DNA of 64,000 bases from Moheibacter lacus (GTDB taxonomy: Bacteria; Bacteroidota; Bacteroidia; Flavobacteriales; Weeksellaceae). Both the position numbers and the translations under genes were made by a program. The notes beneath the pieces are model-generated. The model was not told where the DNA came from, made no database searches, and worked only from the letters and a program-made list of their open reading frames with translations. This document shows, piece after piece, positions 35,156-43,984 of the stretch. Position 1 is the first letter of the stretch; each line of letters starts with the position of its first letter. The stretch is taken from positions 1,200,595-1,264,594 of the forward strand of contig NZ_JACDZE010000001.1 of the NCBI RefSeq assembly GCF_014042165.1. Direction: 5' to 3'.

Positions 35156-36514
35156 TTAAGCCTGTTCTTTAATTTCCAATGGATCTGCATAGTGCGCCAA
35201 TCCATAATTTCTCGTCAGGCATTCTTCCGGATTTAGGACATGCCATTCAAACTCATCTCTGAAATGTCGAATGGCTGCTGCAACTGGCCAAGCCGCCGCA
35301 TCACCCAAAGGACAAATCGTGTTTCCTTCTATTTTTCGTTGGATGTCCCACAGCAAATCGATGTCGGACATTTTTCCTTGTCCTTCGTCAATTCGTTTCA
35401 GAATTTTTTCCATCCAACCCGTTCCTTCACGACAAGGTGAACATTGTCCACAACTTTCATGTCGGTAAAATCTTGCCAATGTATACGTATGATAAACGAT
35501 ATCTTGATCTTCATCCAGAACGATAAATCCGCCCGAACCCATCATGGTTCCGGTTGCAAATCCACCGTCAGCCAAACTTTCATAATTCATCAAACGCGGC
35601 TGTCCGGTTGCGGTGGTTAACAATAAATTCGCCGGTAAAATCGGAACGGAACTTCCGCCCGGAATACAAGCTTTCAATCGTTTTCCGTTGGATATACCAC
35701 CACAAAATTCGTCTGAAAATATAAATTCTTCCACCGTTTGGGTCATGTCGATTTCATAAACGCCCGGTTTGTTGATGTTTCCGCATGCGGAAATTAATTT
35801 GGTTCCGGTGGAACGACCGACTCCGATTTTGGCATATTCGGCACCCGTCATCATGATGATCGGAACGACTGCCGCAATGGATTCAACATTATTTACCACC
35901 GTTGGTCTTCCCCAAGCTCCTTTTACAGCGGGGAATGGTGGTTTGATTCGAGGGTTTCCTCTTTTTCCTTCTAAAGATTCTAACAAAGCGGTTTCTTCCC
36001 CACAGATATATGCTCCACCACCTCGTTGTACATATATTTCTAAATCAAATCCGCTTCCTTTTATGTCTTTTCCGAGCCAGCCGTTGGCTTTGGCTTCGGC
36101 AATGGCTTCTTCTAGAATTTCTGCTATCCAAGCATATTCTCCACGGATGTAAATGTAAGAAGCATTGGCTCCCAAACAAAAAGACGAAACGATCATTCCT
36201 TCGATCAATAAATGCGGAATGAATTCCATCAAATACCGGTCTTTGAAGGTTCCGGGTTCGGATTCGTCTGCATTCACTACCAAATGTCTTGGAACGCCTT
36301 CCGGTTTCGCCAAAAAGCTCCACTTCATACCCGTTGGAAAACCCGCTCCACCACGTCCACGTAGCCCGGAAGTTTTTACTTCTTCCAGGATTTGTTCAGG
36401 GGTCATCGTAAATGCTTTTTCTACCGATTTATAGCCGTCATGTTCGCGGTAAGCGTCATAATGACGAATCCCGGGAACTTCAGCGTGTTTCAATAATAAT
36501 CTTGTTTCTCCCAT
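35156..36514 (-). CDS. nuoF: NADH-quinone oxidoreductase subunit F
   Basis: A 452-residue subunit that binds NADH, FMN and a 4Fe-4S cluster. The NADH/FMN loop is SGLRGRGGAGFPTGMKW, followed by VVNADESEPGTFKDR; cluster ligands are in ESCGQCSPCREGTGW and NTICPLGDAAAWP. It pairs with NuoE and NuoG to form the NADH-oxidising head. Three bases separate it from the SecD-like gene, where nuoE would be expected as the direct neighbour. Confidence 0.97.
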   Translation of the reverse strand: MGETRLLLKHAEVPGIRHYDAYREHDGYKSVEKAFTMTPEQILEEVKTSGLRGRGGAGFPTGMKWSFLAKPEGVPRHLVVNADESEPGTFKDRYLMEFIPHLLIEGMIVSSFCLGANASYIYIRGEYAWIAEILEEAIAEAKANGWLGKDIKGSGFDLEIYVQRGGGAYICGEETALLESLEGKRGNPRIKPPFPAVKGAWGRPTVVNNVESIAAVVPIIMMTGAEYAKIGVGRSTGTKLISACGNINKPGVYEIDMTQTVEEFIFSDEFCGGISNGKRLKACIPGGSSVPILPANLLLTTATGQPRLMNYESLADGGFATGTMMGSGGFIVLDEDQDIVYHTYTLARFYRHESCGQCSPCREGTGWMEKILKRIDEGQGKMSDIDLLWDIQRKIEGNTICPLGDAAAWPVAAAIRHFRDEFEWHVLNPEECLTRNYGLAHYADPLEIKEQA

Positions 36515-36517
36515 TTC

Positions 36518-36982
36518 CTACTTGATTTCGGATTTATTGGTTAATTCATTTTTTATCTTTTCAGCTTCTGAAATTGTGAAATTACCTGAAATATTTAATT
36601 TTCCTCCGGTAATTTTTTCATTAACAAAAGGGGCTGAAATAATTTTTCCATTACTTAAAATGGCTAATTTTTTTCCTATGCTTTTTTCAGTCGCTTCACT
36701 AAATTTATTAGTACCCTCTTGGGTTAATTCTATATAAATTGTAACGTGATTTTTTGAATAACCCGAAATATCAACATTTATCTTTTTAAAATCTTTTTGT
36801 TCACAAACAGCAACAGTATCTATATTTAGAATAGAAATTAAATTGTTATAGTCTTTATACTCTAACTGAACAGTTGAAGATTCACGACTATCTTTCACAT
36901 AATAAATTCCTGTTTCCAATTTCTTTTCGGGAACAAAAAGAATGGAAGTAGAAAAAAATGTTATGAATAGCAATTTTATCAT
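36518..36982 (-). CDS. SecD P1-head-like exported protein inserted in the nuo operon
   Basis: A 154-residue protein with an N-terminal hydrophobic segment (about residues 1-16, signal peptide or anchor). Its C-terminal half resembles the P1 head of SecD: VTIYIELTQEGTNKFSEATE, GKKLAILSNGKIISAPFVNE, and LNISGNFTISEAEKIKNEL. The multi-helix SecD/SecF membrane domain is absent. It sits precisely between nuoE (0 bases) and nuoF (3 bases) on the same strand, so it is cotranscribed with complex I. DNA is poorer in G+C than the neighbours: 64 G+C of 240 at 36601-36840, against 29 of 60 in nuoF at 35641-35700. The function is unknown and is not expected from complex I biology. Confidence 0.8.
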   Translation of the reverse strand: MIKLLFITFFSTSILFVPEKKLETGIYYVKDSRESSTVQLEYKDYNNLISILNIDTVAVCEQKDFKKINVDISGYSKNHVTIYIELTQEGTNKFSEATEKSIGKKLAILSNGKIISAPFVNEKITGGKLNISGNFTISEAEKIKNELTNKSEIK

Positions 36983-37489
36983 TTACGCCAACTTTCTTAA
37001 TTCTTCCAACAATTCATCGACCTTTTCTATGGTCAAATTCTCTCTGTACGTTTTTCCCAATTGCATCATCGGGGCATATCCGCAAGCGCCCAAACATTCA
37101 GCAGGTTTCAATGTAAACAATCCGTCTGGAGTCGTTTCACCTGCTTTGATGTTCAATTTTTCTTTGATATGGTTGATGATTTTATCCGAACCGCTCAACA
37201 TACATGGCCCTGTTTGGCATACTTCCAAAACATATTTCCCAACCGGATTCAAATTGAACATCGAATAAAAAGAAGCAACTTCATACACTTCCACCGGTAA
37301 AATACCCAAGGTTTCCGCTACATGATCCATCACCGGAACATCCAACCATCCGTTGGATTCGGCTTGGGCAATATGCAAAACAGGAATCAAGGCGCTTTTT
37401 TGTTTTCCTTCCGGATAATGCGTCATGATTTCCTTTATCTTATTATAGGTTTCTTCTGAAAATTTTACTGCTGTTTCCATATTATGCAT
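36983..37489 (-). CDS. nuoE: NADH-quinone oxidoreductase subunit E
   Basis: A 168-residue thioredoxin-like 2Fe-2S subunit of complex I. Cluster ligands are in EVCQTGPCMLSGS and PAECLGACGYAPMM. Two starts are possible: 37489, with an AGGAG-like site at 37496-37500 and an overlap of eight bases with nuoD, or 37480 (METAVKFSEE) one base after the nuoD stop. The ribosome site favours 37489. The stop codon directly abuts the SecD-like gene. Confidence 0.93.
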   Translation of the reverse strand: MHNMETAVKFSEETYNKIKEIMTHYPEGKQKSALIPVLHIAQAESNGWLDVPVMDHVAETLGILPVEVYEVASFYSMFNLNPVGKYVLEVCQTGPCMLSGSDKIINHIKEKLNIKAGETTPDGLFTLKPAECLGACGYAPMMQLGKTYRENLTIEKVDELLEELRKLA

Positions 37490-38711
37490 CTAATTCTCCT
37501 GCAATTAAATTTAAGCTACTCATCGTCAAAATCGCATCACTTAACATCGACCCTTCTACCAATTCCGGAAATGCTTGATAATAAATAAAGCAAGGTCTTC
37601 TGAAATGCAAACGATAAGCGGAACGACCTCCATCACTGATGAAATAATAGCCTAATTCTCCATTGGCGCCTTCTACTGCGTTGTACAATTCACCTGCTGG
37701 AATATCGACTTCACCCATGATGATTTTAAAATGGTAAATCAAAGCTTCCATTTTGGTGTACACATCTTTTTTCAACGGTAAATAAAAATCTGGAGCGTCT
37801 GCATGGTATTTGGTTGCTTCTTCTCCTTCCAAATTATTTATTTTTTCAATGGCTTGTTTGATCAAACTGATCGATTGCCACATTTCTTCATTTCGAACCA
37901 AATAGCGGTCGTAACAATCTCCAGTTGTTCCTACCGGAACTTTAAAGTCAAATTCTTCGTATCGACAATATGGTTTTTGAATCCGAACATCATAGTCGAC
38001 TCCGGCAGCTCTTAAATTTGGACCTGTAAATCCATACGCCAAAGCTCTTTCAGCACTGATTCCACCTACGCCTTGTGTGCGTTCCATGAAAATTCGGTTT
38101 CGATTGAATAAATCTTCAAATTCTTTTAAAACTTTTGGGTATTCATCTAAAAATTTATGGATTTTCTCCCAAGCGGTTTCTGTAAAATCGCGTTCAAATC
38201 CTCCAATTCGACCGATGTTGGTCGTTAAACGGCTTCCGCAGATTTCTTCATAAATTTCATAAATCAATTCGCGGTATTTGAAAACGTATAAAAATCCGGT
38301 AAATGCTCCGGAGTCAACGCCTAGAATTGAATTACAGATCAAATGGTCTGCAATTCGAGCCAATTCCATGATGATCACACGCAAATATTGTGCTCTAGCC
38401 GGAACTTCAATCCCGACAAATTTTTCAACCGTTAAATGCCAGCCGATGTTATTAATCGGAGCTGAACAATAGTTCAATCTGTCTGTCAACGGAGTGATTT
38501 GGTACAAAGGTTTCCGCTCCGCAATTTTTTCAAATGCTCTGTGGATATACCCTACAGTAGGTGTGGCCTGGATAATTCGTTCACCATCGATTTCCAAAAT
38601 ATTTTGGAAAACACCATGAGTTGCAGGGTGCGTAGGGCCAAGGTTAATCGTTTGGGTTGTTTTTTCAAGCGATTCCTTGGGTAATTTTATGTTTTGTTTT
38701 ACTTCAGCCAT
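37482..38711 (-). CDS. nuoD: NADH-quinone oxidoreductase subunit D
   Basis: A 409-residue subunit that forms the quinone pocket with NuoB. Motifs are NLGPTHPATHGVFQNILEIDG, the Tyr/His region YIHRAFEKIAERKPLYQITP, and the C-terminal DIVMGEVDR-like region, here HFKIIMGEVDIPAGE with EGANGELGYYFISDG. NuoC and NuoD are separate proteins, unlike in E. coli. 12 bases downstream of nuoC. Confidence 0.97.
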   Translation of the reverse strand: MAEVKQNIKLPKESLEKTTQTINLGPTHPATHGVFQNILEIDGERIIQATPTVGYIHRAFEKIAERKPLYQITPLTDRLNYCSAPINNIGWHLTVEKFVGIEVPARAQYLRVIIMELARIADHLICNSILGVDSGAFTGFLYVFKYRELIYEIYEEICGSRLTTNIGRIGGFERDFTETAWEKIHKFLDEYPKVLKEFEDLFNRNRIFMERTQGVGGISAERALAYGFTGPNLRAAGVDYDVRIQKPYCRYEEFDFKVPVGTTGDCYDRYLVRNEEMWQSISLIKQAIEKINNLEGEEATKYHADAPDFYLPLKKDVYTKMEALIYHFKIIMGEVDIPAGELYNAVEGANGELGYYFISDGGRSAYRLHFRRPCFIYYQAFPELVEGSMLSDAILTMSSLNLIAGELDA

Positions 38712-38723
38712 TTTCCAAATTCT

Positions 38724-39257
38724 TTAAACGGAAAAATTTCCATAATTAAAATGTCCACCGCGTCCAAACATCTCGTCATCTTTATCGGTTCGGGTTTGGT
38801 CTTCCAGCGGGAATTCTTTACGCATCGGGAAATAGTCCATTTCGTCTACGTTCATCACACGGATTAAATTGGGATGACCTATGAAATTCACACCAAAGAA
38901 ATCATAGCATTCTCTTTCCAGCCAATTGGCTGTTGCATGAAGTTTTGAAGCGGTATAAATGTTGGGCTCATTGATGTCCAAAGTAAATTTCAAACGGATA
39001 TGAAAATTTTTAGGCATATTGTAAAGCAAATAAGTAACCACCAATTCTTCTCCAACATTATTTGGATAATGGATGGCGGTTAAATCGGTCATGAATCGAA
39101 AGCCTAATTCTTCTTCATCGTATAAAAATTGAAGAATTTTTAAGTTCAATTCTTTATCGGCATAAATTGCCATCATATCAAACTGTTCTTCATAACCAAA
39201 GACAGCTTCCCCAAATTTCTCGATTAGTTTGTCTAAAACAAATTTGCTGTTCAACAT
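38724..39257 (-). CDS. nuoC: NADH-quinone oxidoreductase subunit C
   Basis: A 177-residue peripheral-arm subunit of complex I without cofactor. The family segment is AHATANWLERECYDFFGVNFIGHPNLIRVM, with HPNL and a C-terminal DYFPMRKEFPLEDQTR. It lies 9 bases after nuoB and 12 before nuoD. Confidence 0.95.
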   Translation of the reverse strand: MLNSKFVLDKLIEKFGEAVFGYEEQFDMMAIYADKELNLKILQFLYDEEELGFRFMTDLTAIHYPNNVGEELVVTYLLYNMPKNFHIRLKFTLDINEPNIYTASKLHATANWLERECYDFFGVNFIGHPNLIRVMNVDEMDYFPMRKEFPLEDQTRTDKDDEMFGRGGHFNYGNFSV

Positions 39258-39266
39258 AATTTTCGC

Positions 39267-39839
39267 TTATGAAATCCCGTAACTTTTTAATAATTCTACA
39301 TATTCTGGGCTGGATCTTCTACGCAAACTTTCATTTTCTACCAAATCCTGAATGCGCATTACACCGTCTATGATGGCTTCGGGTCTTGGAGGACAGCCGG
39401 GTACGTAAACGTCTACCGGGATGACTTGATCGATTCCTTGTAAAACCGAATACGTATCAAATATTCCACCGCTACTCGCACAAGCTCCAACCGCAACTAC
39501 CCAACGCGGTTCAGCCATTTGAATGTAAACTTGTCTTAAAACCGGTGCCATTTTTTTTGAAATGGTTCCCATCACCATTAACAAATCACATTGACGCGGT
39601 GTAAAGGCCAGTCGCTCACTCCCAAATCTTGAAAGATCGTAGGTGGAGCCCATGGTCGCCATGAATTCAATTCCGCAACAACTCGTTGCAAATGGCAATG
39701 GCCAAATGGAATTTTTGCGCGCCAAACCAATCACTTTGGATAGTTGCATGGCCATGAATCCTTCTCCCTGATATCCTTCCGGCATGTCCACAATTTTCAC
39801 GTTCGTGTTGTGGGTTACCGGTCTTTTATTGTGAATCAT
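39267..39839 (-). CDS. nuoB: NADH-quinone oxidoreductase subunit B
   Basis: A 190-residue subunit that carries the last 4Fe-4S cluster (N2). Ligands are the double Cys in FATSCCGIEFMA and the later VVAVGACASSGG and YVPGCPPRPEAII. It delivers electrons to quinone at the NuoD interface. 34 bases after nuoA. Confidence 0.97.
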   Translation of the reverse strand: MIHNKRPVTHNTNVKIVDMPEGYQGEGFMAMQLSKVIGLARKNSIWPLPFATSCCGIEFMATMGSTYDLSRFGSERLAFTPRQCDLLMVMGTISKKMAPVLRQVYIQMAEPRWVVAVGACASSGGIFDTYSVLQGIDQVIPVDVYVPGCPPRPEAIIDGVMRIQDLVENESLRRRSSPEYVELLKSYGIS

Positions 39840-39873
39840 TTTTTTTTCTTTTTAATTTCCAACATTCAGCACT

Positions 39874-40239
39874 TTATTTCTCCCAATTTAAAGCGCCTTT
39901 TTTCCTAACATAAAGATACATGATTAAAAATAAACCGATAAATGTGCTAACCGCCGCAAATCCTTCCCATCCCAATTCTTTAAAATTAACGGCATAAGGA
40001 TAGAAAAAGATGACTTCTACATCAAATAACACAAATAATATCGCTACCAAATAATATTTGATGGAGAATGGTTTTCTTGCATTTCCTACCTGCTCAATTC
40101 CACTTTCAAAATTGTCCAGCTTTTCATCAGTTTCGCGCTTCGGTCCTAGAAAATGCGTCATGATGATGGTCGATACGACAAAACCCGCAGCCAGTAAGAA
40201 AAGCACTAAAATCGGTATATAATCAAAAGTTGTATCCAT
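39874..40239 (-). CDS. nuoA: NADH-quinone oxidoreductase subunit A
   Basis: A 121-residue three-helix membrane subunit of complex I. The conserved loop is FESGIEQVGNARKPFSIKYYLVAILFVLFDVEVIFFYPY. In the usual family the loop has a Cys that is replaced here by Ile-Glu residues; this is also seen in other Bacteroidota. It is the first gene of the operon and follows a good Shine-Dalgarno-like AGGAG. Confidence 0.95.
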   Translation of the reverse strand: MDTTFDYIPILVLFLLAAGFVVSTIIMTHFLGPKRETDEKLDNFESGIEQVGNARKPFSIKYYLVAILFVLFDVEVIFFYPYAVNFKELGWEGFAAVSTFIGLFLIMYLYVRKKGALNWEK

Positions 40240-40562
40240 TTCTTTCTCCTAAAAAATCAGCGGGTAAAAATACGAACTAATAACTGCAAGCAAAAATTAG
40301 AAAAATTTAATTTCTCAAAATCCATTGAAATTGCGTAATTTATACTGATTATAAATAGAGAGAATTCTTAGATAAAGATTAATAAATAACGCTAAGCTTT
40401 GAATAAAATTTAATCTTTTCCCATTATTAATTGTGAGATTCGCAACGGAATGGAATTGGGGAATTCGATGAAATTGGTTGATTGGATTGACTTTTCCATT
40501 CATAGGTTCTCATTGGAAATCAATACATTTGAGGGTATGGTTTAATCAAAAAATGAAATAGT
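40240..40562. other. 323-base divergent intergenic region
   Basis: This region separates nuoA (minus) from the T9SS cargo (plus). It holds the nuo promoter near 40265-40293 and a TACATTTG box at 40524-40531 upstream of the cargo gene. No small gene or structured RNA was seen; the only long open frame (40315-40503, minus) has the composition of random AT-rich sequence. Confidence 0.5.
40265..40293 (-). promoter_or_regulatory. nuoA: Promoter of the nuo operon
   Basis: On the minus strand TTG (40293-40291) is followed after 18 bases by TATTTTTA (40272-40265), one mismatch from TAnnTTTG. It lies about 26 bases upstream of the nuoA start. Confidence 0.45.
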
Positions 40563-42134
40563 ATGAAAAGAAGTTTATTTTTAATGGTTTCACTTGGTGT
40601 TATCAGATTTGCTTCAGGGCAGTTAATAGAAGGAATCCAAACAGATGAAAATGGGAAAATTTATTTTCAAAAGAACATTGTTTCCCATCCTTTGCTCAAC
40701 CATAGTTTATTTGGCTCCAATGAGCTGAACTTGGATTGGAGTCATCCTGATTTTAATTTGTCTGATAATCCGGGTGAAGATTCTTGGGATGTGCGTTTGG
40801 CAACTGAAGGCAATGATGTTTATGTTGTTTACAATGACAACCACACCAATGGTCTTCAGAAAATCATGTACCGAAAAAAAATCAATGATGACGAGTGGTC
40901 AGAGGCTATTTTTGTAGATGCTGGTGGTGAAATCGGCGCTAGAAACAATCATTTTCCTGCCATTGATGCAGCGCCAAATGGAGATCTTCATGTGGCTTAT
41001 AACGTTTGGGCTTTTGAAAATACACGAAACTATATCGGTTATTCTCATTACGACGCTGGAACGGATACTTGGGCAGATGGTGTGAAAATATCCGATTTGG
41101 GTGGAACGGTGGATCATTTTAATTCCTATAAAGATGTGTATGTAACTGACGATAACCTTCCGGTGGTAGTTTGGGGATATGATTTTAGAGAAAATCAGAC
41201 GAATGAAGAAATTTACATGACGTATTTTGATGGAAGCAATTGGTCAGCAGATATTGCAGTTTCTGACGTTACCGATGGTCAAAACGCAGGAGTGCCTTTT
41301 ATGAGAGGAATAGGGAATGGAAAGGCGATGATCGTTTATTCGGAATACAATTCCGGTGGGACGATGGATTTGAAATACAGGATTTATGATGAAGCAACTC
41401 ATGTTCTAAGTGATCCTGAAATCATAGTTAATGAGGCTGTTATGAATTCAAATTATGCCATAACTTCTAAAAACGGCCAAACCAAAGTCATGCATTATTT
41501 TAAAATGACAAGTCCTGATAGAGACGCCGTTAATTTGTATGAATATGATGCTGAAAACGATGTTTTCAGTATTTCGCCAAATACATTTGAAATTGCGGCT
41601 AATGCTGGTGGCTTGTTAAAAAGAATGGATATGGACTGTACGGTGGATGGAGATTGTGGAGTGGTTTTTACTGACTTTTTGGCTCAGACCATTTCTTTTT
41701 TGGAATATGATGCTTCGGTCGGATTTGGGACTCCACATGTCATTTGTGAAGAAGATCCGCAGTTGGATTTTCCTTCTGTGAAATTTGATGTTTCTGGGAA
41801 TTTTCATGTTGCTTGGTCAGATATGCGCAATGATCCCGGGACTGGTTGGTCAACGCGCGAGACCATTTATAAAATGGGTAGGAATGAAAATATGGGTACA
41901 GCAGAAATTCTGCAGGAAGAAATTACGATTTATCCCAATCCTTCCAATGGTCGATTTACAATTCATACAAAAGACAGTTATAAAGTAGAAATTTTCAATG
42001 TTGCAGGAAAGTTGGTTTACACAAGGATGGTTTCAGGTGTGACGCTATTTCAAAAATCATTTCCGGCTGGTGTTTATTTCGTGAAATTTTCCAATGAAAA
42101 AGGAACAATTATCAAGAAATTGATCATTCGATAA
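40563..42134 (+). CDS. T9SS type A cargo with repeated beta (sialidase-like) domain
   Basis: A 523-residue secreted protein. Signal peptide: about residues 1-19, ending in FASG. The middle contains repeated modules of the form NHFPAIDAAPNGDLHVAYN, FPSVKFDVSGNFHVAWSD and similar lines that resemble the blades of a sialidase-like beta-propeller. The C-terminal 75 residues (ITIYPNPSNGRFTIHTK...AGVYFVKFSNEKGTIIKKLII) are a type A T9SS sorting domain, so the protein crosses the outer membrane via SprA and is probably anchored to the surface. No catalytic residues can be named. It stands alone and is divergent from nuo. Confidence 0.85.
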   Translation: MKRSLFLMVSLGVIRFASGQLIEGIQTDENGKIYFQKNIVSHPLLNHSLFGSNELNLDWSHPDFNLSDNPGEDSWDVRLATEGNDVYVVYNDNHTNGLQKIMYRKKINDDEWSEAIFVDAGGEIGARNNHFPAIDAAPNGDLHVAYNVWAFENTRNYIGYSHYDAGTDTWADGVKISDLGGTVDHFNSYKDVYVTDDNLPVVVWGYDFRENQTNEEIYMTYFDGSNWSADIAVSDVTDGQNAGVPFMRGIGNGKAMIVYSEYNSGGTMDLKYRIYDEATHVLSDPEIIVNEAVMNSNYAITSKNGQTKVMHYFKMTSPDRDAVNLYEYDAENDVFSISPNTFEIAANAGGLLKRMDMDCTVDGDCGVVFTDFLAQTISFLEYDASVGFGTPHVICEEDPQLDFPSVKFDVSGNFHVAWSDMRNDPGTGWSTRETIYKMGRNENMGTAEILQEEITIYPNPSNGRFTIHTKDSYKVEIFNVAGKLVYTRMVSGVTLFQKSFPAGVYFVKFSNEKGTIIKKLIIR

Positions 42135-42220
42135 AGGCGGAGAAAAGGTTTATGAAAATTTATGAGCTAAATTATTCAAATGCAATAAAATAAGTTAGCA
42201 TAAATAATTAAAGGAAAGAG

Positions 42221-42250
42221 TTGGAAGTAAAAGAATAATTCCTATATTTG
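42221..42250 (+). promoter_or_regulatory. rplU: Promoter of rplU-rpmA
   Basis: TTG (42221-42223) is followed after exactly 19 bases by TATATTTG (42243-42250), a perfect match to the Bacteroidota consensus. It lies 32 bases before the rplU start. Confidence 0.75.
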
Positions 42251-42282
42251 CCGTCCGAAAAATTATTTAAAAAGTATAACTA

Positions 42283-42921
42283 ATGTATGCAATTGTAGAA
42301 ATAGCAGGGCTTCAGTACAAAGTTGAGCAAGACCAGCAGTTGTATGTTAACCGTTTGCAAGGCGATGCGGGAGTTGAAGTTTCTTTCGACCGCGTATTGT
42401 TGACTGACAACGGTTCCGTACAAGTTGGCGCCCCGGTTATAGACGGAGTTTCCGTTGTAGCAAAAATCGTAGAACACGTAAAGGGTGACAAAGTAATCGT
42501 CTTCAAAAAGAAAAGAAGAAAAGGTTACAAAAAGAAAAACGGTCACCGTCAGCAATTCACAAAAATCGAAATTGTTTCAATTGGAGGTGGTAAAGCAAAA
42601 GCTGCCAAAAAAGAAACTAAAGTAGAAGAGAAAGCTGAAAAAGCACCAGTGAAAAAAGCCGCTAAAAAAACTGATGACCTTACGTTAATCGAAGGAATCG
42701 GTCCAAAAGCAGCCGAAACTTTGGTAGCAGCAAAAATTGATACTTTCGCAAAATTGTCCAAAAAATCAGTTGAGGATATCAAAGCTGTTTTGGAAGCGGG
42801 AGAGAATTTAGCGCATTTGGATCCAGAAACTTGGGCTAAACAAGCAGCGCTTGCAGCCGAAGGAAAATTTGACGAATTGAAAGCTTGGCAGGACGAACTT
42901 GACGGAGGGAAAACTGCATAA
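42283..42921 (+). CDS. rplU: 50S ribosomal protein L21 fused to a helix-hairpin-helix domain
   Basis: Residues 1-102 are a normal L21 (YAIVEIAGLQYKVEQDQ, KKKRRKGYKKKNGHRQQFT, KIEIVSIG). Usual L21 proteins are about 100 residues; here a Lys/Ala/Glu linker (about 103-130) leads into a second domain DDLTLIEGIGPKAAETLVAA, which is a helix-hairpin-helix of the kind seen in DNA- and RNA-binding proteins, followed by NLAHLDPETWAKQAALAAEG. The function of the extension is unknown. Some other Bacteroidota L21 proteins are also long. Cotranscribed with rpmA, 25 bases downstream. Confidence 0.95.
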   Translation: MYAIVEIAGLQYKVEQDQQLYVNRLQGDAGVEVSFDRVLLTDNGSVQVGAPVIDGVSVVAKIVEHVKGDKVIVFKKKRRKGYKKKNGHRQQFTKIEIVSIGGGKAKAAKKETKVEEKAEKAPVKKAAKKTDDLTLIEGIGPKAAETLVAAKIDTFAKLSKKSVEDIKAVLEAGENLAHLDPETWAKQAALAAEGKFDELKAWQDELDGGKTA

Positions 42922-42946
42922 TCATAATCTGAAAAAATAAACTAAA

Positions 42947-43207
42947 ATGGCACATAAGAAAGGAGTTGGTAGTTCCAAAAACGGTCGTGAGTCGCATTCC
43001 AAAAGATTGGGTGTGAAGATCTTCGGTGGACAGTCTGCAATCGCAGGAAACATCATCGTTCGCCAAAGAGGTACAAAACATCATCCGGGTGACGGAGTGG
43101 GAATCGGTAAAGATCACACTTTGTTTGCACTAGTTGACGGGACAGTTGTTTTCCGTAAAAAGAGAGACAACAGATCTTACGTTTCTATCGATCCGGTAGT
43201 AGAGTAA
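42947..43207 (+). CDS. rpmA: 50S ribosomal protein L27
   Basis: An 86-residue ribosomal protein next to the peptidyl transferase centre. Typical features: [43 protein letters not shown]. No leader peptide before the mature N terminus is needed, in contrast to Firmicutes. It ends at a strong terminator. Confidence 0.98.
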   Translation: MAHKKGVGSSKNGRESHSKRLGVKIFGGQSAIAGNIIVRQRGTKHHPGDGVGIGKDHTLFALVDGTVVFRKKRDNRSYVSIDPVVE

Positions 43208-43230
43208 AATCCTCTTTAGTTGAAAAAATC

Positions 43231-43264
43231 AAACAGCTTCCAGTTTCTGGAGGCTGTTTTTATA
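43231..43264 (+). terminator. Terminator of rplU-rpmA
   Basis: AAACAGCTTCCAG (43231-43243) pairs with CTGGAGGCTGTTT (43247-43259) with a single G-U pair, and a T-run follows. Confidence 0.9.
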
Positions 43265-43321
43265 TGTTTATACAATGAAGAATCAAAAAAGCTTTATTCA
43301 AATATTAGAAAGTTGGTTTAG

Positions 43322-43852
43322 ATGAAGTCATATTTTAAATTATTAACCTTATTAGGAATTTTCATTTTGTTTCTAAGTATTGGTTTTATTGTCTTTTTTG
43401 TTTCAGTTGCTGTGAAAAAACAAAATAAAATAGATGCTTATTATCAAAACTCTCAAGTTTATTTTAGTGGAGAAGTGATAGATTATGAGCAAATTAGAAC
43501 CGTAGAATATGCAATTATTATTAGGTATGACTCTATTCAATTTGACTCAAAATTGAAAAACCAAAATGAAATTTATTTAGGGGTAGTAGATACCGCAAAC
43601 AAAAAAATTGCTTTTATTGCTTTCGTACGTCCCCCCCCCTATGAATTTAATTCACATAAAGAAATTAGCCCTTCAAAGTTTCCTGACTATGTAAGTTATG
43701 ATGGGAAAAATAAGAGGTTAAAATACTATAAAGAGACTAAAATATACAATACTACAAATGAGATATCAACATTAGGTAGCTATGCTCATAGTGAAAATAA
43801 ATTTAAGGAATTTTGTTCAAAGAATAATATTGAAGAAAATATGAAGTTATGA
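43322..43852 (+). CDS. Hypothetical membrane-anchored protein with a poly-C run
   Basis: A 176-residue protein with one hydrophobic helix at about residues 8-31 and a soluble basic part of unknown fold. No family recognised. The DNA is AT-rich and contains nine C's in a row (43631-43639) that read Pro-Pro-Pro (VRPPPYEF). A change of one C would put the gene out of frame, so it could be phase variable or the site of a sequencing error. The gene is alone between the rpmA terminator and another terminator at 43947. The role is unknown. Confidence 0.6.
   Translation: MKSYFKLLTLLGIFILFLSIGFIVFFVSVAVKKQNKIDAYYQNSQVYFSGEVIDYEQIRTVEYAIIIRYDSIQFDSKLKNQNEIYLGVVDTANKKIAFIAFVRPPPYEFNSHKEISPSKFPDYVSYDGKNKRLKYYKETKIYNTTNEISTLGSYAHSENKFKEFCSKNNIEENMKL
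43631..43639. repeat. Nine-cytosine homopolymer inside a coding region
   Basis: Nine consecutive C's in an AT-rich gene. This is the longest G or C run I noticed in the window. Such runs are slippage-prone and are the usual basis of contingency switching. Confidence 0.8.
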
Positions 43853-43946
43853 TAAAGCAAAAGTGGTAGTGTATCAAAGTTAGTGATAGCGTAATTTCAA
43901 AACCTCAACTATCTGATAATAAGAATTCTTTACTTGAAAAAATATA

Positions 43947-43984
43947 AATAAGAAGAGCTAGGTTTTCCTGCTCTTCTTATTTTT
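43947..43984. terminator. Hairpin terminator between hypothetical gene and TA pair
   Basis: AATAAGAAGAGC (43947-43958) pairs with GCTCTTCTTATT (43970-43981), with an AGG/CCT inner pairing and T's on the plus side. It lies about 95 bases after the poly-C gene and can end transcription from either side. Confidence 0.8.

Noticed and set aside
40315-40503. 62-codon minus-strand frame in the nuo upstream region
   Set aside because: AT-rich random composition, no ribosome site, lies in the divergent promoter region.
43322-43852. Frameshifted pseudogene at the poly-C run
   Set aside because: The frame is open from start to stop with nine C's; only a potential for slippage is reported.
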